Of a stretch of DNA of 64,000 nt, positions 16,930-26,157 are shown in pieces. Position 1 is the first letter of the stretch. Each line of letters starts with the position of its first letter. The translations under genes and the position numbers were made by a program. The stretch is from Clostridiales bacterium (lineage in GTDB: Bacteria > Bacillota > Clostridia > Oscillospirales > Oscillospiraceae): positions 1 through 64,000 of the forward strand of contig CABIXV010000001.1 in NCBI GenBank assembly GCA_902362775.1. Direction: 5' to 3'. The notes under the pieces were generated by a model. That model did not search any database and was not told where the DNA came from. It saw nothing but the letters and a program-made list of their open reading frames with translations.

Positions 16930-18225
16930 ATCCAATTTCCCCAGTGCCTCCAGAGCCCGTTTGGAAATTTCAGCGTTTTTGTTCCGTTTCCCCTTTACCC
17001 GGTAGCCCAACTGGGGGATCAGTCCGAAGTTGATATTCATTGGTTGAAAGTTTATCACACTTTGGTCGCTGATGTAAAGAGCCAGAGCGCCTATGGCCGT
17101 CTCACGGGGGAAGTTGACAGGCTCCTTGCCCTCCAGCCGGCGGGCCAGCTCGATGGCTGCCAGGGCTCCGGAGGCGGTGGATTCTACATAGCCTTCCACC
17201 CCGGTGATCTGTCCGGCAAACATCAGCCGCTCCTGACCCCGGACCCGGTAGTACCGGTCCAACAACCGGGGCGAGTCCAAAAAGGTGTTCCGATGCATCA
17301 CGCCATAGCGGACATACTCGGCGTTTTTCAGGGCGGGGATCATGGAGAACACCCGCTTCTGCTCCCCCCACTTCAAATGGGTCTGGAAGCCCACGATGTT
17401 ATAAATGGTCCCCTGGGCATTGTCCTTGCGCAGCTGGACCACGGCAAAGGGCTCCTTCCCCGTTTTAGGGTCTTTCAGCCCCACAGGCTTCAGCGGACCG
17501 TAGCACAGGGTATCCCTCCCCCGCCGGGCCATGACTTCCACGGGCATACAGCCCTCGAACACGCCCGCATCCTCAAACCCGTGGACCTCCGCCTCCTGGG
17601 CGTGGATCAGCTCCCGCCAGAAGACGTCGTACTCCTCTTCCGTCAGGGGGCAGTTGATATAGTCCGGGGTCCCCCGGTCATACCGGGAGGCAAACCAGGC
17701 GCTGTCCATATCCACGCTCTCGAAGGTGACCAGGGGGGCGGCGGCATCAAAGAAATTCAGGTATCTGCTGCCGGGAAACAGCCGGGAAATGGCCTCCGAT
17801 AAGGCCTCTGATGTCAATGGGCCGGAGGCGAGGATGACGTTCCCCGCCTCCGGGATCTCTGTGACCTCCCCTTCCACCACTGTGATGTTGGGATGGCTCT
17901 TGATCCTCTCGGTGATGGCCTGGGCAAAGGCGTGACGGTCCACCGCCAGGGCGCCCCCCGCCTCCACCCGATGCTCGTCGGCGCAGGACATGATGAGCGA
18001 GGAGCACCGGCGCAGCTCCTCCTTCAGCAGACCCACCGCGTTTTCCATCTGGTCGGAGCGCAGAGAGTTGGAACACACCAGCTCCCCAAAATACTCCGTA
18101 TGGTGGGCGGGGGTCATTTTTTGGGGCTTCATTTCCCGCAGCTCCACGGGGATGCCCCGCCGGGCCAGCTGCCAGGCCGCCTCGCTCCCCGCCAGCCCGG
18201 CGCCGATCACAATAACAGATTCCAT
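16918..18225 (-). CDS. trmFO: Folate-dependent tRNA (uracil-54-C5)-methyltransferase TrmFO
   Basis: 435 residues, AGGAGG 5 bases before the ATG. The N-terminal FAD-binding motif is IGAGLAGSEAAW (8-19), and ELVCSNSLRSDQ carries Cys51, which matches the conserved flavin/substrate cysteine of the family. The mid and C-terminal blocks YRVRGQERLMFAGQITGVEGYVES and NINFGLIPQLG are typical. The enzyme uses methylene-tetrahydrofolate and FADH2 to make m5U54 in tRNA. It follows topA and dprA on the same strand, a classic Firmicute dprA-topA-trmFO run. Length is usual. Confidence 0.96.
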   Translation of the reverse strand: MESVIVIGAGLAGSEAAWQLARRGIPVELREMKPQKMTPAHHTEYFGELVCSNSLRSDQMENAVGLLKEELRRCSSLIMSCADEHRVEAGGALAVDRHAFAQAITERIKSHPNITVVEGEVTEIPEAGNVILASGPLTSEALSEAISRLFPGSRYLNFFDAAAPLVTFESVDMDSAWFASRYDRGTPDYINCPLTEEEYDVFWRELIHAQEAEVHGFEDAGVFEGCMPVEVMARRGRDTLCYGPLKPVGLKDPKTGKEPFAVVQLRKDNAQGTIYNIVGFQTHLKWGEQKRVFSMIPALKNAEYVRYGVMHRNTFLDSPRLLDRYYRVRGQERLMFAGQITGVEGYVESTASGALAAIELARRLEGKEPVNFPRETAIGALALYISDQSVINFQPMNINFGLIPQLGYRVKGKRNKNAEISKRALEALGKLDLEP

Positions 18226-18270
18226 GGGTACCTCCTGGGTGCTTGTCTATCCTTTCGATAGCGATGTACT

Positions 18271-18307
18271 GCCCCCCTCTGTCATGGCTATGCCGGCTGA
18301 GGGGGGC
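18271..18307 (-). terminator. Inverted repeat between topA and trmFO
   Basis: GCCCCCCTC and GAGGGGGGC flank an ~18-base loop; no U-run follows on the minus strand. It may reduce read-through or protect the topA mRNA end. Confidence 0.4.
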
Positions 18308-18317
18308 ACTTCTACGC

Positions 18318-20648
18318 CTATCCTTCGGCTTTTTCAGCCCCAGATTTCTTGGCCGTAGACTTCTTCGCTGTCGTTGTTTTCTTCGCGGCTGTCTTTTTGG
18401 CAGTGGCCGTTTTTGTGGCGGCGGTTTTCTTGGCCGCTGTCTTTTTGGCCGCCGGCTTCTTCTCCGCCTTCTCCTCCCCGGTGTCGGCGGAGTCGGCCGG
18501 CTTGGGCTTCCAGCCTCCCCGCTTCTCCTCCGGGGTAAAGTTGGAGCACGCCTCGTTGATGCAATAGGGCTTTTTGGCGCCCTTGCCTGGCTTTTTGAAC
18601 ATGGTCCAGCCACAGACTGGGCAGTTGTCCTTCACCGGCACATCCCAGGTCATGAAGTCACACTTGCGGGCCTCGTCCTTGCTGTTCACCCACTCACAGC
18701 AGTAGTAGGTGTACTGCTTGCCTGTCTTTTTGCTCTTTCCCGTCCGCTTGAGCAGGCGGCCGCCGCATTTGGGGCACTTGCCGGGCATCTCCACCACCAG
18801 AGGCATGGTAAAGTCACACTCCGGCCAGCCAGGACAGGCCAGGAATCGACCGAAGCGGCCGGATTTGACCACCAGGTTCCGGCCGCACTGGGGACAAATC
18901 TCCTCCGACACCTCGTCAGGCACCTTGATCCGCTCCCCGTCCAGCTCCTGCTCGGCCTTATGGAGCTCGGCGGAGAAATCGCCGTAAAAGTCATTCAGAA
19001 GGGCCTTCCAGTTCACATCGCCCTCCTCCACCTTGTCCAGCCGCTCCTCCATCTGGGCGGTGAAGGCATAGTCCACAATGTCGTTGAACTTGTCTTTCAT
19101 CAGCCCGGTGACCACCTCCCCCAGAGGGGTGGGACGAAGGGCCTTGCCCTCCTTGACCACATACTCCCGATTCAGGATGGTGGTGATGGTGGGAGCGTAG
19201 GTGGAGGGCCGGCCGATGCCCTTCTCCTCCAAGGCCCGGATCAGGGACGCCTCAGAGTAGCGGGCGGGGGGCTGGGTAAAGTGCTGGTCCTCCTTCAGCC
19301 CCCGGCAGTCCAGGGGCTCCCCCTCCTTCAGGTCAGGCAGGGGGGAGGTCTTCTCCTCCTCGTCCTCGTCCTTCCCCTCCTCATAGACGGCGGTGAAGCC
19401 GGAGAACTTCAGGCTGGAGTGGCTGGCCCGGAAAATATATCCGCTGTTCTCCACGTCGATAGACAGGCTGTCATAGACGGCATTTGCCATCTGGCAGGAG
19501 AGGAACCGGCTCCAAATCAGCTTGTACAGCTTGTACTGCTCGCTCGTCAGGTCCTTCTTGATCTCGTCCGGGACCAGGGTAACATCAGAGGGGCGGATGG
19601 CCTCGTGGGCGTCCTGGGCGTTGCCCTTGGCCTTGAATCGCCGGGTCTGGGCGGGGTAATATTCCCCGCCGTACCGATGCAGAATAAAGTCCTTGGCGGC
19701 TGCCAGAGCTTCCTCTGACAGGCGGAGGGAGTCGGTACGCATATAGGTGATGAGGCCCACGGCCCCCTGTCCGGACAGCTCCACGCCCTCATACAGCTGC
19801 TGGGCGATGGACATAGTACGGGCCGGGGACATATTCAGCTTGCGGGACGCCTCCTGCTGGAGGGTGGAGGTGGTGAAGGGCGGGGCGGGCTGGCGTGACT
19901 TCTCCTGGCGCTTTACCTTGGCCACGGAGAAACTGCCCTGCCGGACAGTGGCCAGCACCTGTTCGGCCTCCTCCCGGCTGTGGAGCTCCATTTTCTTGTC
20001 CCGGCCGTGGAATTGGGCCTTAAAGCTGCCCAAATTGGGGGCGACGCGGGCCAAATCGGCCTCGATGGACCAGTACTCCTGGGGGACGAAGGCCCGGATC
20101 TCCTCCTCCCGCTCCACCACCAGCCGGGTGGCCACGGACTGGACCCGCCCGGCGGATAGGCCCCGGCGGATCTTCTTCCACAGCAGGGGGGACAGCTCAT
20201 AGCCCACGATCCGGTCCAGGATGCGGCGGGCCTGCTGGGCGTCCACCAGGTCCTGGTCAATGGCCCGTGGGGCGGCGATAGACTGGTTGACCACATTCCG
20301 GGTGATTTCGTTGAAGGTAACCCGGTAGGTCTTGTCATCCGGGATGCCCAGCAGCTCCTTCAGATGCCAGGAGATAGCCTCCCCCTCCCGGTCCGGGTCG
20401 GTGGCCAGGTAGACACGGCCGCTCTTCTTGGCGGCTTTTTTCAGGTCACTGATAACATCCTCTTTGCCCTTGATGGGCTGATAGTCGGGAACAAAGCCCT
20501 TCTCGATATCCACGCCCAGCTTGCTCTTGGGCAGGTCCCGGACGTGGCCCATAGACGCCTTTACCTCATAGCCCGGCCCCAGGTATTTGCCGATGGTCTT
20601 GGCCTTGGACGGGGACTCGACGATCACTAGATCCGTTTTATTTGGCAC
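18318..20648 (-). CDS. topA: DNA topoisomerase I with lysine/alanine-rich tail
   Basis: 776 residues, GTG start 20648 with GGAGG upstream. The TOPRIM domain begins VIVESPSKAKTIGKYLG and includes DPDREGEAI. The active-site tyrosine is Y302 in GLITYMRTDSLR. Three C-terminal zinc ribbons follow (CPQCGRNLVV, CPKCGGRLLKR, CPVCGWTMFKK with later Cys pairs). After these the last ~60 residues are almost only K, A and T in AAKKTAAKKTA-type units, like the histone-H1 tail seen in some topoisomerase I proteins, probably adding non-specific DNA affinity. It relaxes negative supercoils. The gene sits between dprA and trmFO. Confidence 0.97.
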   Translation of the reverse strand: MPNKTDLVIVESPSKAKTIGKYLGPGYEVKASMGHVRDLPKSKLGVDIEKGFVPDYQPIKGKEDVISDLKKAAKKSGRVYLATDPDREGEAISWHLKELLGIPDDKTYRVTFNEITRNVVNQSIAAPRAIDQDLVDAQQARRILDRIVGYELSPLLWKKIRRGLSAGRVQSVATRLVVEREEEIRAFVPQEYWSIEADLARVAPNLGSFKAQFHGRDKKMELHSREEAEQVLATVRQGSFSVAKVKRQEKSRQPAPPFTTSTLQQEASRKLNMSPARTMSIAQQLYEGVELSGQGAVGLITYMRTDSLRLSEEALAAAKDFILHRYGGEYYPAQTRRFKAKGNAQDAHEAIRPSDVTLVPDEIKKDLTSEQYKLYKLIWSRFLSCQMANAVYDSLSIDVENSGYIFRASHSSLKFSGFTAVYEEGKDEDEEEKTSPLPDLKEGEPLDCRGLKEDQHFTQPPARYSEASLIRALEEKGIGRPSTYAPTITTILNREYVVKEGKALRPTPLGEVVTGLMKDKFNDIVDYAFTAQMEERLDKVEEGDVNWKALLNDFYGDFSAELHKAEQELDGERIKVPDEVSEEICPQCGRNLVVKSGRFGRFLACPGWPECDFTMPLVVEMPGKCPKCGGRLLKRTGKSKKTGKQYTYYCCEWVNSKDEARKCDFMTWDVPVKDNCPVCGWTMFKKPGKGAKKPYCINEACSNFTPEEKRGGWKPKPADSADTGEEKAEKKPAAKKTAAKKTAATKTATAKKTAAKKTTTAKKSTAKKSGAEKAEG

Positions 20649-20730
20649 GATTGGAATACCTCCAAATTAGATGATGGAAAAATCAAGGGAACATTCCGCT
20701 CCCGAAGGTCACATGGAATCAGGGTGTGGG

Positions 20731-21948
20731 CTACTCCTCCAGCCGCACCAGGGAGGCATACCGCCTGCCTGGCCGCTCCTCCAGCGCCCCCTGTATCTGG
20801 AGCATGGTCAGGGCGGACAGCACCCGCTTGGCCGGGATCTGGGTCAGCTCCACCAGTTGGTCCGGCGACAGGGTCCTGTCCTCCAGGGCGTTGAGGAGGG
20901 ACAGCTCATCGTCGGTGAACCGCTCCCGCTGCCCGCTCCGGGGGATAAACTCCCGGCTGGGTACTTCCTCCAGGGCGGGCTCAGTGCGGCGCTTTTCCTC
21001 CCTGTCCTGGGCCAGACTGTCCAGCCGGGCCTGCGCGGCCTCTGGCGTCAGCGGGGCGGAGGCCGCCAGCCTTCTGGGGAAGCGGGCCCAATACTCGGAT
21101 AGAATGTCGCCGCCACAGGTGACCAGCTTGGCCCCCTGCTGGATCAGGTAGTTGGTCCCCTCGCTGAGTGGGGCATCTAGGGGGCCGGGGACAGCAAAGA
21201 TGTCCCTGTCCTGCTCCATGGCGTGGTTCATCGTGAGCATGGTGCCGCTCTTTTTCCTGCACTCCACCGCCAGCACACCCAGGGAGAGGCCGCTGATGAT
21301 CCGGTTGCGCTGTGAGAAGTGGCTTCCCTTGTGGGGTGTGCCAGGAGGATGCTCAGAGATCAGGGACCCGGCAGCCGCCACATCCTCATACAGATAGCGG
21401 TGTTCCCGCGGAAAGGGCATATCCACTCCGCCGGCCAGCACGGAAACCACCGGTCCCCCGCCCTTCAGGGCACCCTTAACAGCATGGCAGTCTATGCCTT
21501 CAGCTATACCGGATACCACCAGAGCGCCGTACGCAGCCAGCTCCATCCCGAACCGCTCGGCATACAGCGTCCCATAGGCGGTAGCCTCCCGGGCGCCCAC
21601 CACACCGATGGCCGCCTCCTCATCAAAGTGGAAGGACCGCCCACGAATGTAGAGGATCACGGGCGGGTCAGCAATCTGCCGCAGGCGGCCGGGGTAGTCG
21701 GCGTCCTGCAATGTCATAATACGTACGCCCAGCCGCTCACAGTCCGCCAAAATTTCCTCCGCCCGGTCCGTGCCTTTGTCCAACAGGCTCCTTTTAGCAG
21801 CAGCGGGGAGAGGAAGAAAGTCATATTCCTCCGGGTCTGCGTAATAGGCCCGCTCTGGAGTGATGAAGTGCTCCAACACCCCCAGCACTCCCGCTGGGCC
21901 CAGATCATGGCGGGTGGTAAGCCAGATCCAGTATCTCAAGGCCGACAT
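20731..21948 (-). CDS. dprA: DNA-processing protein DprA (Smf)
   Basis: 405 residues. ATG 21948 has GAAGGAG 8 bases upstream; the frame is open to 22047 without a ribosome site. The Rossmann-type domain has IGVVGAREATAYG, SGIAEGIDCHAVKGAL, VLAGGVDMPFPREHRYLY and FSQRNRIISGLS, the single-strand DNA-binding core that loads RecA on incoming DNA. A C-terminal winged-helix (DprA_WH) starts near LLNALEDRTLSPDQLVELTQ. comF at 44.8 kb is another competence-type gene, but no pilus genes are in the window. Confidence 0.95.
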   Translation of the reverse strand: MSALRYWIWLTTRHDLGPAGVLGVLEHFITPERAYYADPEEYDFLPLPAAAKRSLLDKGTDRAEEILADCERLGVRIMTLQDADYPGRLRQIADPPVILYIRGRSFHFDEEAAIGVVGAREATAYGTLYAERFGMELAAYGALVVSGIAEGIDCHAVKGALKGGGPVVSVLAGGVDMPFPREHRYLYEDVAAAGSLISEHPPGTPHKGSHFSQRNRIISGLSLGVLAVECRKKSGTMLTMNHAMEQDRDIFAVPGPLDAPLSEGTNYLIQQGAKLVTCGGDILSEYWARFPRRLAASAPLTPEAAQARLDSLAQDREEKRRTEPALEEVPSREFIPRSGQRERFTDDELSLLNALEDRTLSPDQLVELTQIPAKRVLSALTMLQIQGALEERPGRRYASLVRLEE

Positions 21949-21979
21949 TCTCTCATCTCCTTCACTCCGGAACTTTCCC

Positions 21980-22008
21980 TTTACAAATCTCCTCTCCGGC
22001 GCTATTGT
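21980..22008 (+). promoter_or_regulatory. Promoter of the MFS carrier gene
   Basis: TTTACA (21980-21985), 17-base spacer, TATTGT (22003-22008), inside the 5' end region of the divergent dprA transcript. Confidence 0.5.
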
Positions 22009-22032
22009 ATAGGCAGGGGAGGGAGTTTTTTC

Positions 22033-23259
22033 ATGAAACGTCCACATTACGCCTGGATGGTCTGTCTGGGCAGCGCCCTGGTCCTGTTTTCCACCATCGG
22101 ACTGGGTGTCAATGTCTTCACCATCTACCAGCCCGAGATCATCCTGGCCAATGGTTTTTCCAATGCGCAGGGCTCCTGGATCACCACCACGCGCAGTCTG
22201 TTCATCCTGGCCGCTCTGCTGACAGTCAATCAGCTGTGTCAGCGGCTCGGACTGCGTCTGGTCATGACCCTGGGGGTGGTGCTGCTATCCCTGTCCTACT
22301 TCTGTTTTGGTCTGGCCACCAGCTTTTTTACTTACTGTCTGGCCGCCGCCCTGACCGGGCTTGGCTACTGCTATGGGGGCATGGTCCCCCTCTCTCTGGT
22401 CATCGGCGCCTGGTTCCGAGACCGGCGTGGGCTGGCCCTGGGGCTGGCTTCCGCGGGCAGCGGGGTATCCACCATCTTTGCCCCTGTCATCATCACCTGG
22501 ATCATCCAGCATCAGGGCCTGCGGGCCGCCTTTCTGTGGGAGGGGGCCTTTATCCTTATCACCGCTCTACTGGCCTGGAAGCTGATCCGAAACACCCCGG
22601 TAGAACTGGGGTTGGAGCCCTATCATCTGGGGGGAGAGGACGATCCTCCGCCCCCGCCCAGACAGGCCCCCCGAGGGATGCGCCGGTCTTATCTGCTCCT
22701 GATCCTTTTCGCCGCCTTTTTAGTAGGCGGCCCTGGGGGCCCCGGTTTTTCCCATCTGACCGTGCTCTACACCAGCGAGGGCTACGATCAGGCCCTCATC
22801 GCCGCTCTAATGTCCTATGCCGGACTGGCCATCTGTATCGGCAAGATTCTCTGTGGCCAGGTCTATGACCGGATGGGCAGCCGGTGGGGTAACTACTATT
22901 CCTTCGGCTCACTTCTGGGAGCCTTTGTTCTTTGCTGTCTGGCCCCTCTGGGCGGCCTCGCCCTCCCCTTTCTGTCCATCACACTATTGGGAATGGGGCT
23001 ACCTGTTTCCGCTGTGTCCCCCTCGGTGTGGGCCGCTGATCTGTCCTCGGACAGCACTTATGGCAAGTACGTGCGTTCCATCACCATGTCCTATACAGCG
23101 GGGGTCCTTCTTTTTGGCCCCCTGCCCGGCATCCTTGCAGACCGGTTTGGCAGCTATGTGCCGGCCTATGCGCTCTTTGCTGTGACCCTGGCGGCCGCGG
23201 CCCTGATCATCCAAGTCATTTACCACTGTCTGGGGATCGGCGGCCGGCCGCCGCGTTGA
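22033..23259 (+). CDS. MFS transporter, oxalate/formate antiporter (OFA)-like
   Basis: 408 residues, ATG 22033 after GGGAGGGAG. Twelve hydrophobic segments in two halves are split by the polar loop EDDPPPPPRQAPRGMRR near residue 210. The first segment, HYAWMVCLGSALVLFSTIGLGVNVF, and the loop WFRDRRGLALGLASAGSG are characteristic of the OFA/monocarboxylate branch of the major facilitator superfamily. Members exchange or co-transport small carboxylates. It has its own promoter and ends a few bases before the convergent methyltransferase gene. Substrate not determinable here. Confidence 0.88.
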   Translation: MKRPHYAWMVCLGSALVLFSTIGLGVNVFTIYQPEIILANGFSNAQGSWITTTRSLFILAALLTVNQLCQRLGLRLVMTLGVVLLSLSYFCFGLATSFFTYCLAAALTGLGYCYGGMVPLSLVIGAWFRDRRGLALGLASAGSGVSTIFAPVIITWIIQHQGLRAAFLWEGAFILITALLAWKLIRNTPVELGLEPYHLGGEDDPPPPPRQAPRGMRRSYLLLILFAAFLVGGPGGPGFSHLTVLYTSEGYDQALIAALMSYAGLAICIGKILCGQVYDRMGSRWGNYYSFGSLLGAFVLCCLAPLGGLALPFLSITLLGMGLPVSAVSPSVWAADLSSDSTYGKYVRSITMSYTAGVLLFGPLPGILADRFGSYVPAYALFAVTLAAAALIIQVIYHCLGIGGRPPR

Positions 23260-23264
23260 GAAGA

Positions 23265-24026
23265 TCACCGCCCCATCTCCCACAGGACGATAGAGGCCGC
23301 CACCGCCGCGTTGAGGGACTCGCACCGCTGGCGCATGGGTATCTTCAGTGTCTTTTCACATCGCTCCAGCAAAGGACGGGACACTCCCCGCCCCTCACTT
23401 CCAATCACCACGGCGGACCGGCTCAGGTCCGCCGTTTTGATGTCCACCGTATCCTTTCCCAAGGCGGTGGCGTACAGGGGCAGCTCCGCCTTTTTCAGCA
23501 GCCCGGCCAGCCCATCCGGGGTCGCCTCAAAGACCGGCAGACGGAAGCAAGCCCCCATGGAGGCCCGAACGACTTTGGGCCCATAGGGGTCCGCGCATCC
23601 GTTGACCAGCAGCAGGCCGTCCGCTCCCAGGGCGTCCGCGGTCCTCCAGATGGTGCCTACGTTACCAGGGTCCTGAACGCCGTCCAGAACCAGATACCGC
23701 CTCCCCTTCAGCTGCTCTGGCGGGTCCGCCGGAGGCAGGGCGGCCAAAAACAGCGCGCCCTGGGGCGCCGCCATTGGAGAGATGCTCTCCATCACATCTC
23801 CAGGCACCTGCACCGCCCGGACCTCCTTGGGCAGATTAGGGGGCTCTACCCCGTCGGCGAACACTGCCGCAGTCAGGGGCGCGCTCCACCGCAGTGCCTC
23901 CTCCAGCAGTTTGATCCCGTCTCCCAGATATTCTCCCTCCGCCTGCCGTTCCCGCCGCCCGCCAGAGGCTAGGCGGCGAATCTTCATCAGCAGGGGGTTC
24001 TTCCGGCTCGTAATCCGCTCCATCAT
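23265..24026 (-). CDS. SpoU/TrmH-family RNA 2'-O-ribose methyltransferase
   Basis: 253 residues; either of two adjacent ATGs (24026, 24023) may serve. The N-terminal substrate-binding segment (ITSRKNPLLMKIRRL) is of the RlmB type. The C-terminal SPOUT knot shows the three motifs: DGVQDPGNVGTIWRTADALG, VVIGSEGRGVS and IPMRQRCESLNAAVAASIVL, which bind S-adenosylmethionine. It probably methylates a ribose of 23S rRNA. The start overlaps the trkA stop (ATGATGA type), so it is coupled to the potassium-uptake genes, a frequent but unexplained clostridial arrangement. Confidence 0.9.
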   Translation of the reverse strand: MMERITSRKNPLLMKIRRLASGGRRERQAEGEYLGDGIKLLEEALRWSAPLTAAVFADGVEPPNLPKEVRAVQVPGDVMESISPMAAPQGALFLAALPPADPPEQLKGRRYLVLDGVQDPGNVGTIWRTADALGADGLLLVNGCADPYGPKVVRASMGACFRLPVFEATPDGLAGLLKKAELPLYATALGKDTVDIKTADLSRSAVVIGSEGRGVSRPLLERCEKTLKIPMRQRCESLNAAVAASIVLWEMGR

Positions 24027-24673
24027 CTTCTCTCCAACCGGTCGATATCCGCATTGCTCCCCAGGATCACCATACAGTCATCCTGCGCCTGGAACACATA
24101 GTCCCGGCCCGGTGAGATGGTCATGCGCTCTCCCCGGCGCACCGCGATTACGGTAACCCTCCACTTGGCCCGGATATCCAGCTCCAGAATGGACTTTCCC
24201 ACCCAGTCCTCCGGTACCAGCCGCTCCACAATGGAGAACTCGTCAGACAGCTCGATAAAGTTTAAAATATCACCGTTGGCCAGGCTCCGCGCCAGCCGGA
24301 TGGCCATCTCTTGTTCCGGGAAGATCACCAGATCGGCCCCGATTTTCTCCAGCACCTTGCGGTGGACCATGCTGTTCGCCTTGCCCACCACGCGGGCGAC
24401 CCCCAGCTCCTTCAGGTTCAGCACAATGAGGGCGCTGACACCTACATCCGCGCTGGCGGCTGCCACGGCGCAGTCAAAATTCCGAGCCCCCAGGCTTCGC
24501 AGCACCTCCGGGTCCCTGGCATCCCCCACGACACAGTGGGTCACCTGGTCTGCCACCGCCTGAACTCGTTCCGGCTGAATATCCACCGCCAGCACCTCGT
24601 GGCCCTGAGCGCATAGCTCCACTGCCAGTGAGGCACCGAAGCGGCCTAATCCAATAATCAGAAAACTTTTCAT
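24023..24673 (-). CDS. ktrA: Potassium uptake regulatory subunit TrkA/KtrA
   Basis: 216 residues, GGAGG upstream. The RCK_N domain begins FLIIGLGRFGASLA (GxGxxG nucleotide-binding loop) with the acidic end of strand 2 at AVDIQPE. The RCK_C domain (~135-216) contains ISPGRDYVFQAQDDCMVILGS. As a cytoplasmic ring it gates the KtrB/TrkH membrane subunit in response to ATP/ADP or NAD(H). It lies 17 bases after trkH and overlaps the rRNA methyltransferase gene. Confidence 0.94.
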   Translation of the reverse strand: MKSFLIIGLGRFGASLAVELCAQGHEVLAVDIQPERVQAVADQVTHCVVGDARDPEVLRSLGARNFDCAVAAASADVGVSALIVLNLKELGVARVVGKANSMVHRKVLEKIGADLVIFPEQEMAIRLARSLANGDILNFIELSDEFSIVERLVPEDWVGKSILELDIRAKWRVTVIAVRRGERMTISPGRDYVFQAQDDCMVILGSNADIDRLERR

Positions 24674-24690
24674 GCGGCCCTCCTCCCCGC

Positions 24691-26043
24691 TTACCCAATC
24701 ATCACGTCAGTAGCAGGGTACGAAATCTTATGTTCTGCCTGTTTCCTGGTCAGGAAGGCGATGGAGAAGGACAGGATTCCTACCCGGCCCAGGAACATCA
24801 GGGCGACCATCAGCAGGGCGCTTCCCACCGTCAGCGACGGGGTGATTCCCATAGTCACCCCCACCGTCCCCATGCCGGAGGCCACTTCAAAGGCCGCCTG
24901 GACAAAGGGCACCCGGTCCATCAGAGAAAGCGCCATGGAACCGGTCAGGAACAGCAGCAACACCGTCAGCGCCAGGGTCATGGCGTCCATCACCCGCCGC
25001 TGTGGAATGGTCCTGTGGCGGAACACCACCTCCTCCCGCCCTCGGAGGCCGTCCCGCAGGGCCAGCAGCAGCACCCCCATTGTGACCGTCTTGAGTCCCC
25101 CGGCCGTGGAGCCCGATGAGCCGCCTATCAGCATCAGGATGATGGACAGCACCGCGGAGCTGTCCCGCAGGCCGGCTTGGTCAAAGGTGGCATACCCCGC
25201 CGTTCTCAGGGTCACCGACTGAAAGAGGGCGTTCAGCGGCCGCTCCCAGACGGGCATCGCCCCCAGTGTAGCTGGGTTGTCCCACTCGGCACAGCAGAAG
25301 AACAGGGTCCCAAGCCCAATCAGCGCCACAGTGATCCCCAGCACCATTTTGGAATACAGCCGCAGCTTACGCCAGCACCTGGCATCCAGCAGGTCCTCCC
25401 ATACAAAAAAGCCCAGGCCCCCCACAATGATAAGGGCCATGATGGTCACCATCACCAGCAGGTCCCCCCGGAAGGCCGCCAGGCTGCTGTAAGGTCCGCT
25501 GTACCCGCCGAACAGATCAAAGCCGCCGTTACAAAAGGCAGAAACACTGTGGAATACAGAGAACCACAGCCCCCTACCCAGTCCGAAAATGGGGACAAAT
25601 CTTGTGGCCAGCAGCGCCGCCCCCAGCCCCTCGGCCAAAAAGGTGCCCATCAGGGCGTGACGCACTACCCGGACCACTCCGGCTACCCCACTCATATTAA
25701 GGGAGGAAGCCATCATCATCCGCTGGGACAGTCCAATCCTCCGGTGCAGCGCGAAGGGCACCAGGGACATGAGGGTGACAAAGCCCAGGCCGCCCAGCTG
25801 CACCAGCACCAGCATCACCCCTTGACCGAAGGGCGTCCAATGCAGCGCTGTATCCACCAGCACCAGCCCCGTAACACAGGTGGCGGAGGTGGCGGTAAAC
25901 AGGCACACCAGCCAGGGAGTGGCCTGCCCGTCCCAGGCGGCGATGGGCAGCCGGAGCAGCAGCGTCCCCAACAAAATGATACCCCCAAAGCCCAAGACAA
26001 TGTATCGGGTGGGGTTTAGCTTTTTTTGTGCCAGGATATACAC
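24691..26043 (-). CDS. ktrB: Potassium uptake membrane subunit KtrB/TrkH
   Basis: 450 residues; GTG 26043 with AAGGAG upstream. Four M1-P-M2 units carry the degenerate selectivity filters TSATCVTGL, SAFCNGGFD, TLRTAGYATFD and ASGMGTVGVTMG, each with the key glycine. Length and the short N-terminus favour the Gram-positive KtrB type over enterobacterial TrkH. With the adjacent KtrA subunit it forms a K+ uptake system, probably Na+-dependent as in Bacillus. Confidence 0.94.
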   Translation of the reverse strand: MYILAQKKLNPTRYIVLGFGGIILLGTLLLRLPIAAWDGQATPWLVCLFTATSATCVTGLVLVDTALHWTPFGQGVMLVLVQLGGLGFVTLMSLVPFALHRRIGLSQRMMMASSLNMSGVAGVVRVVRHALMGTFLAEGLGAALLATRFVPIFGLGRGLWFSVFHSVSAFCNGGFDLFGGYSGPYSSLAAFRGDLLVMVTIMALIIVGGLGFFVWEDLLDARCWRKLRLYSKMVLGITVALIGLGTLFFCCAEWDNPATLGAMPVWERPLNALFQSVTLRTAGYATFDQAGLRDSSAVLSIILMLIGGSSGSTAGGLKTVTMGVLLLALRDGLRGREEVVFRHRTIPQRRVMDAMTLALTVLLLFLTGSMALSLMDRVPFVQAAFEVASGMGTVGVTMGITPSLTVGSALLMVALMFLGRVGILSFSIAFLTRKQAEHKISYPATDVMIG

Positions 26044-26114
26044 TCACAACGGCTCCTTTTTCCCAGTTGACGCCTCTCTATGGCGCGCCTTATGGCCGCC
26101 GGGAGGTGCAGAAA

Positions 26115-26147
26115 GGCATACCAATGGGAAAATCCCATTGGTATGCC
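26115..26147 (-). terminator. Terminator of greA-lysS
   Basis: Perfect 15-bp stem (GGCATACCAATGGGA / TCCCATTGGTATGCC, loop AAA) followed on the minus strand by TTTCT, between convergent-side gene ends. Confidence 0.8.
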
Positions 26148-26157
26148 GGCCGCAGTT

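Noticed and set aside
18243..19718. 491-codon plus-strand ORF over topA
   Set aside because: Low-complexity translation opposite a fully supported topoisomerase gene.
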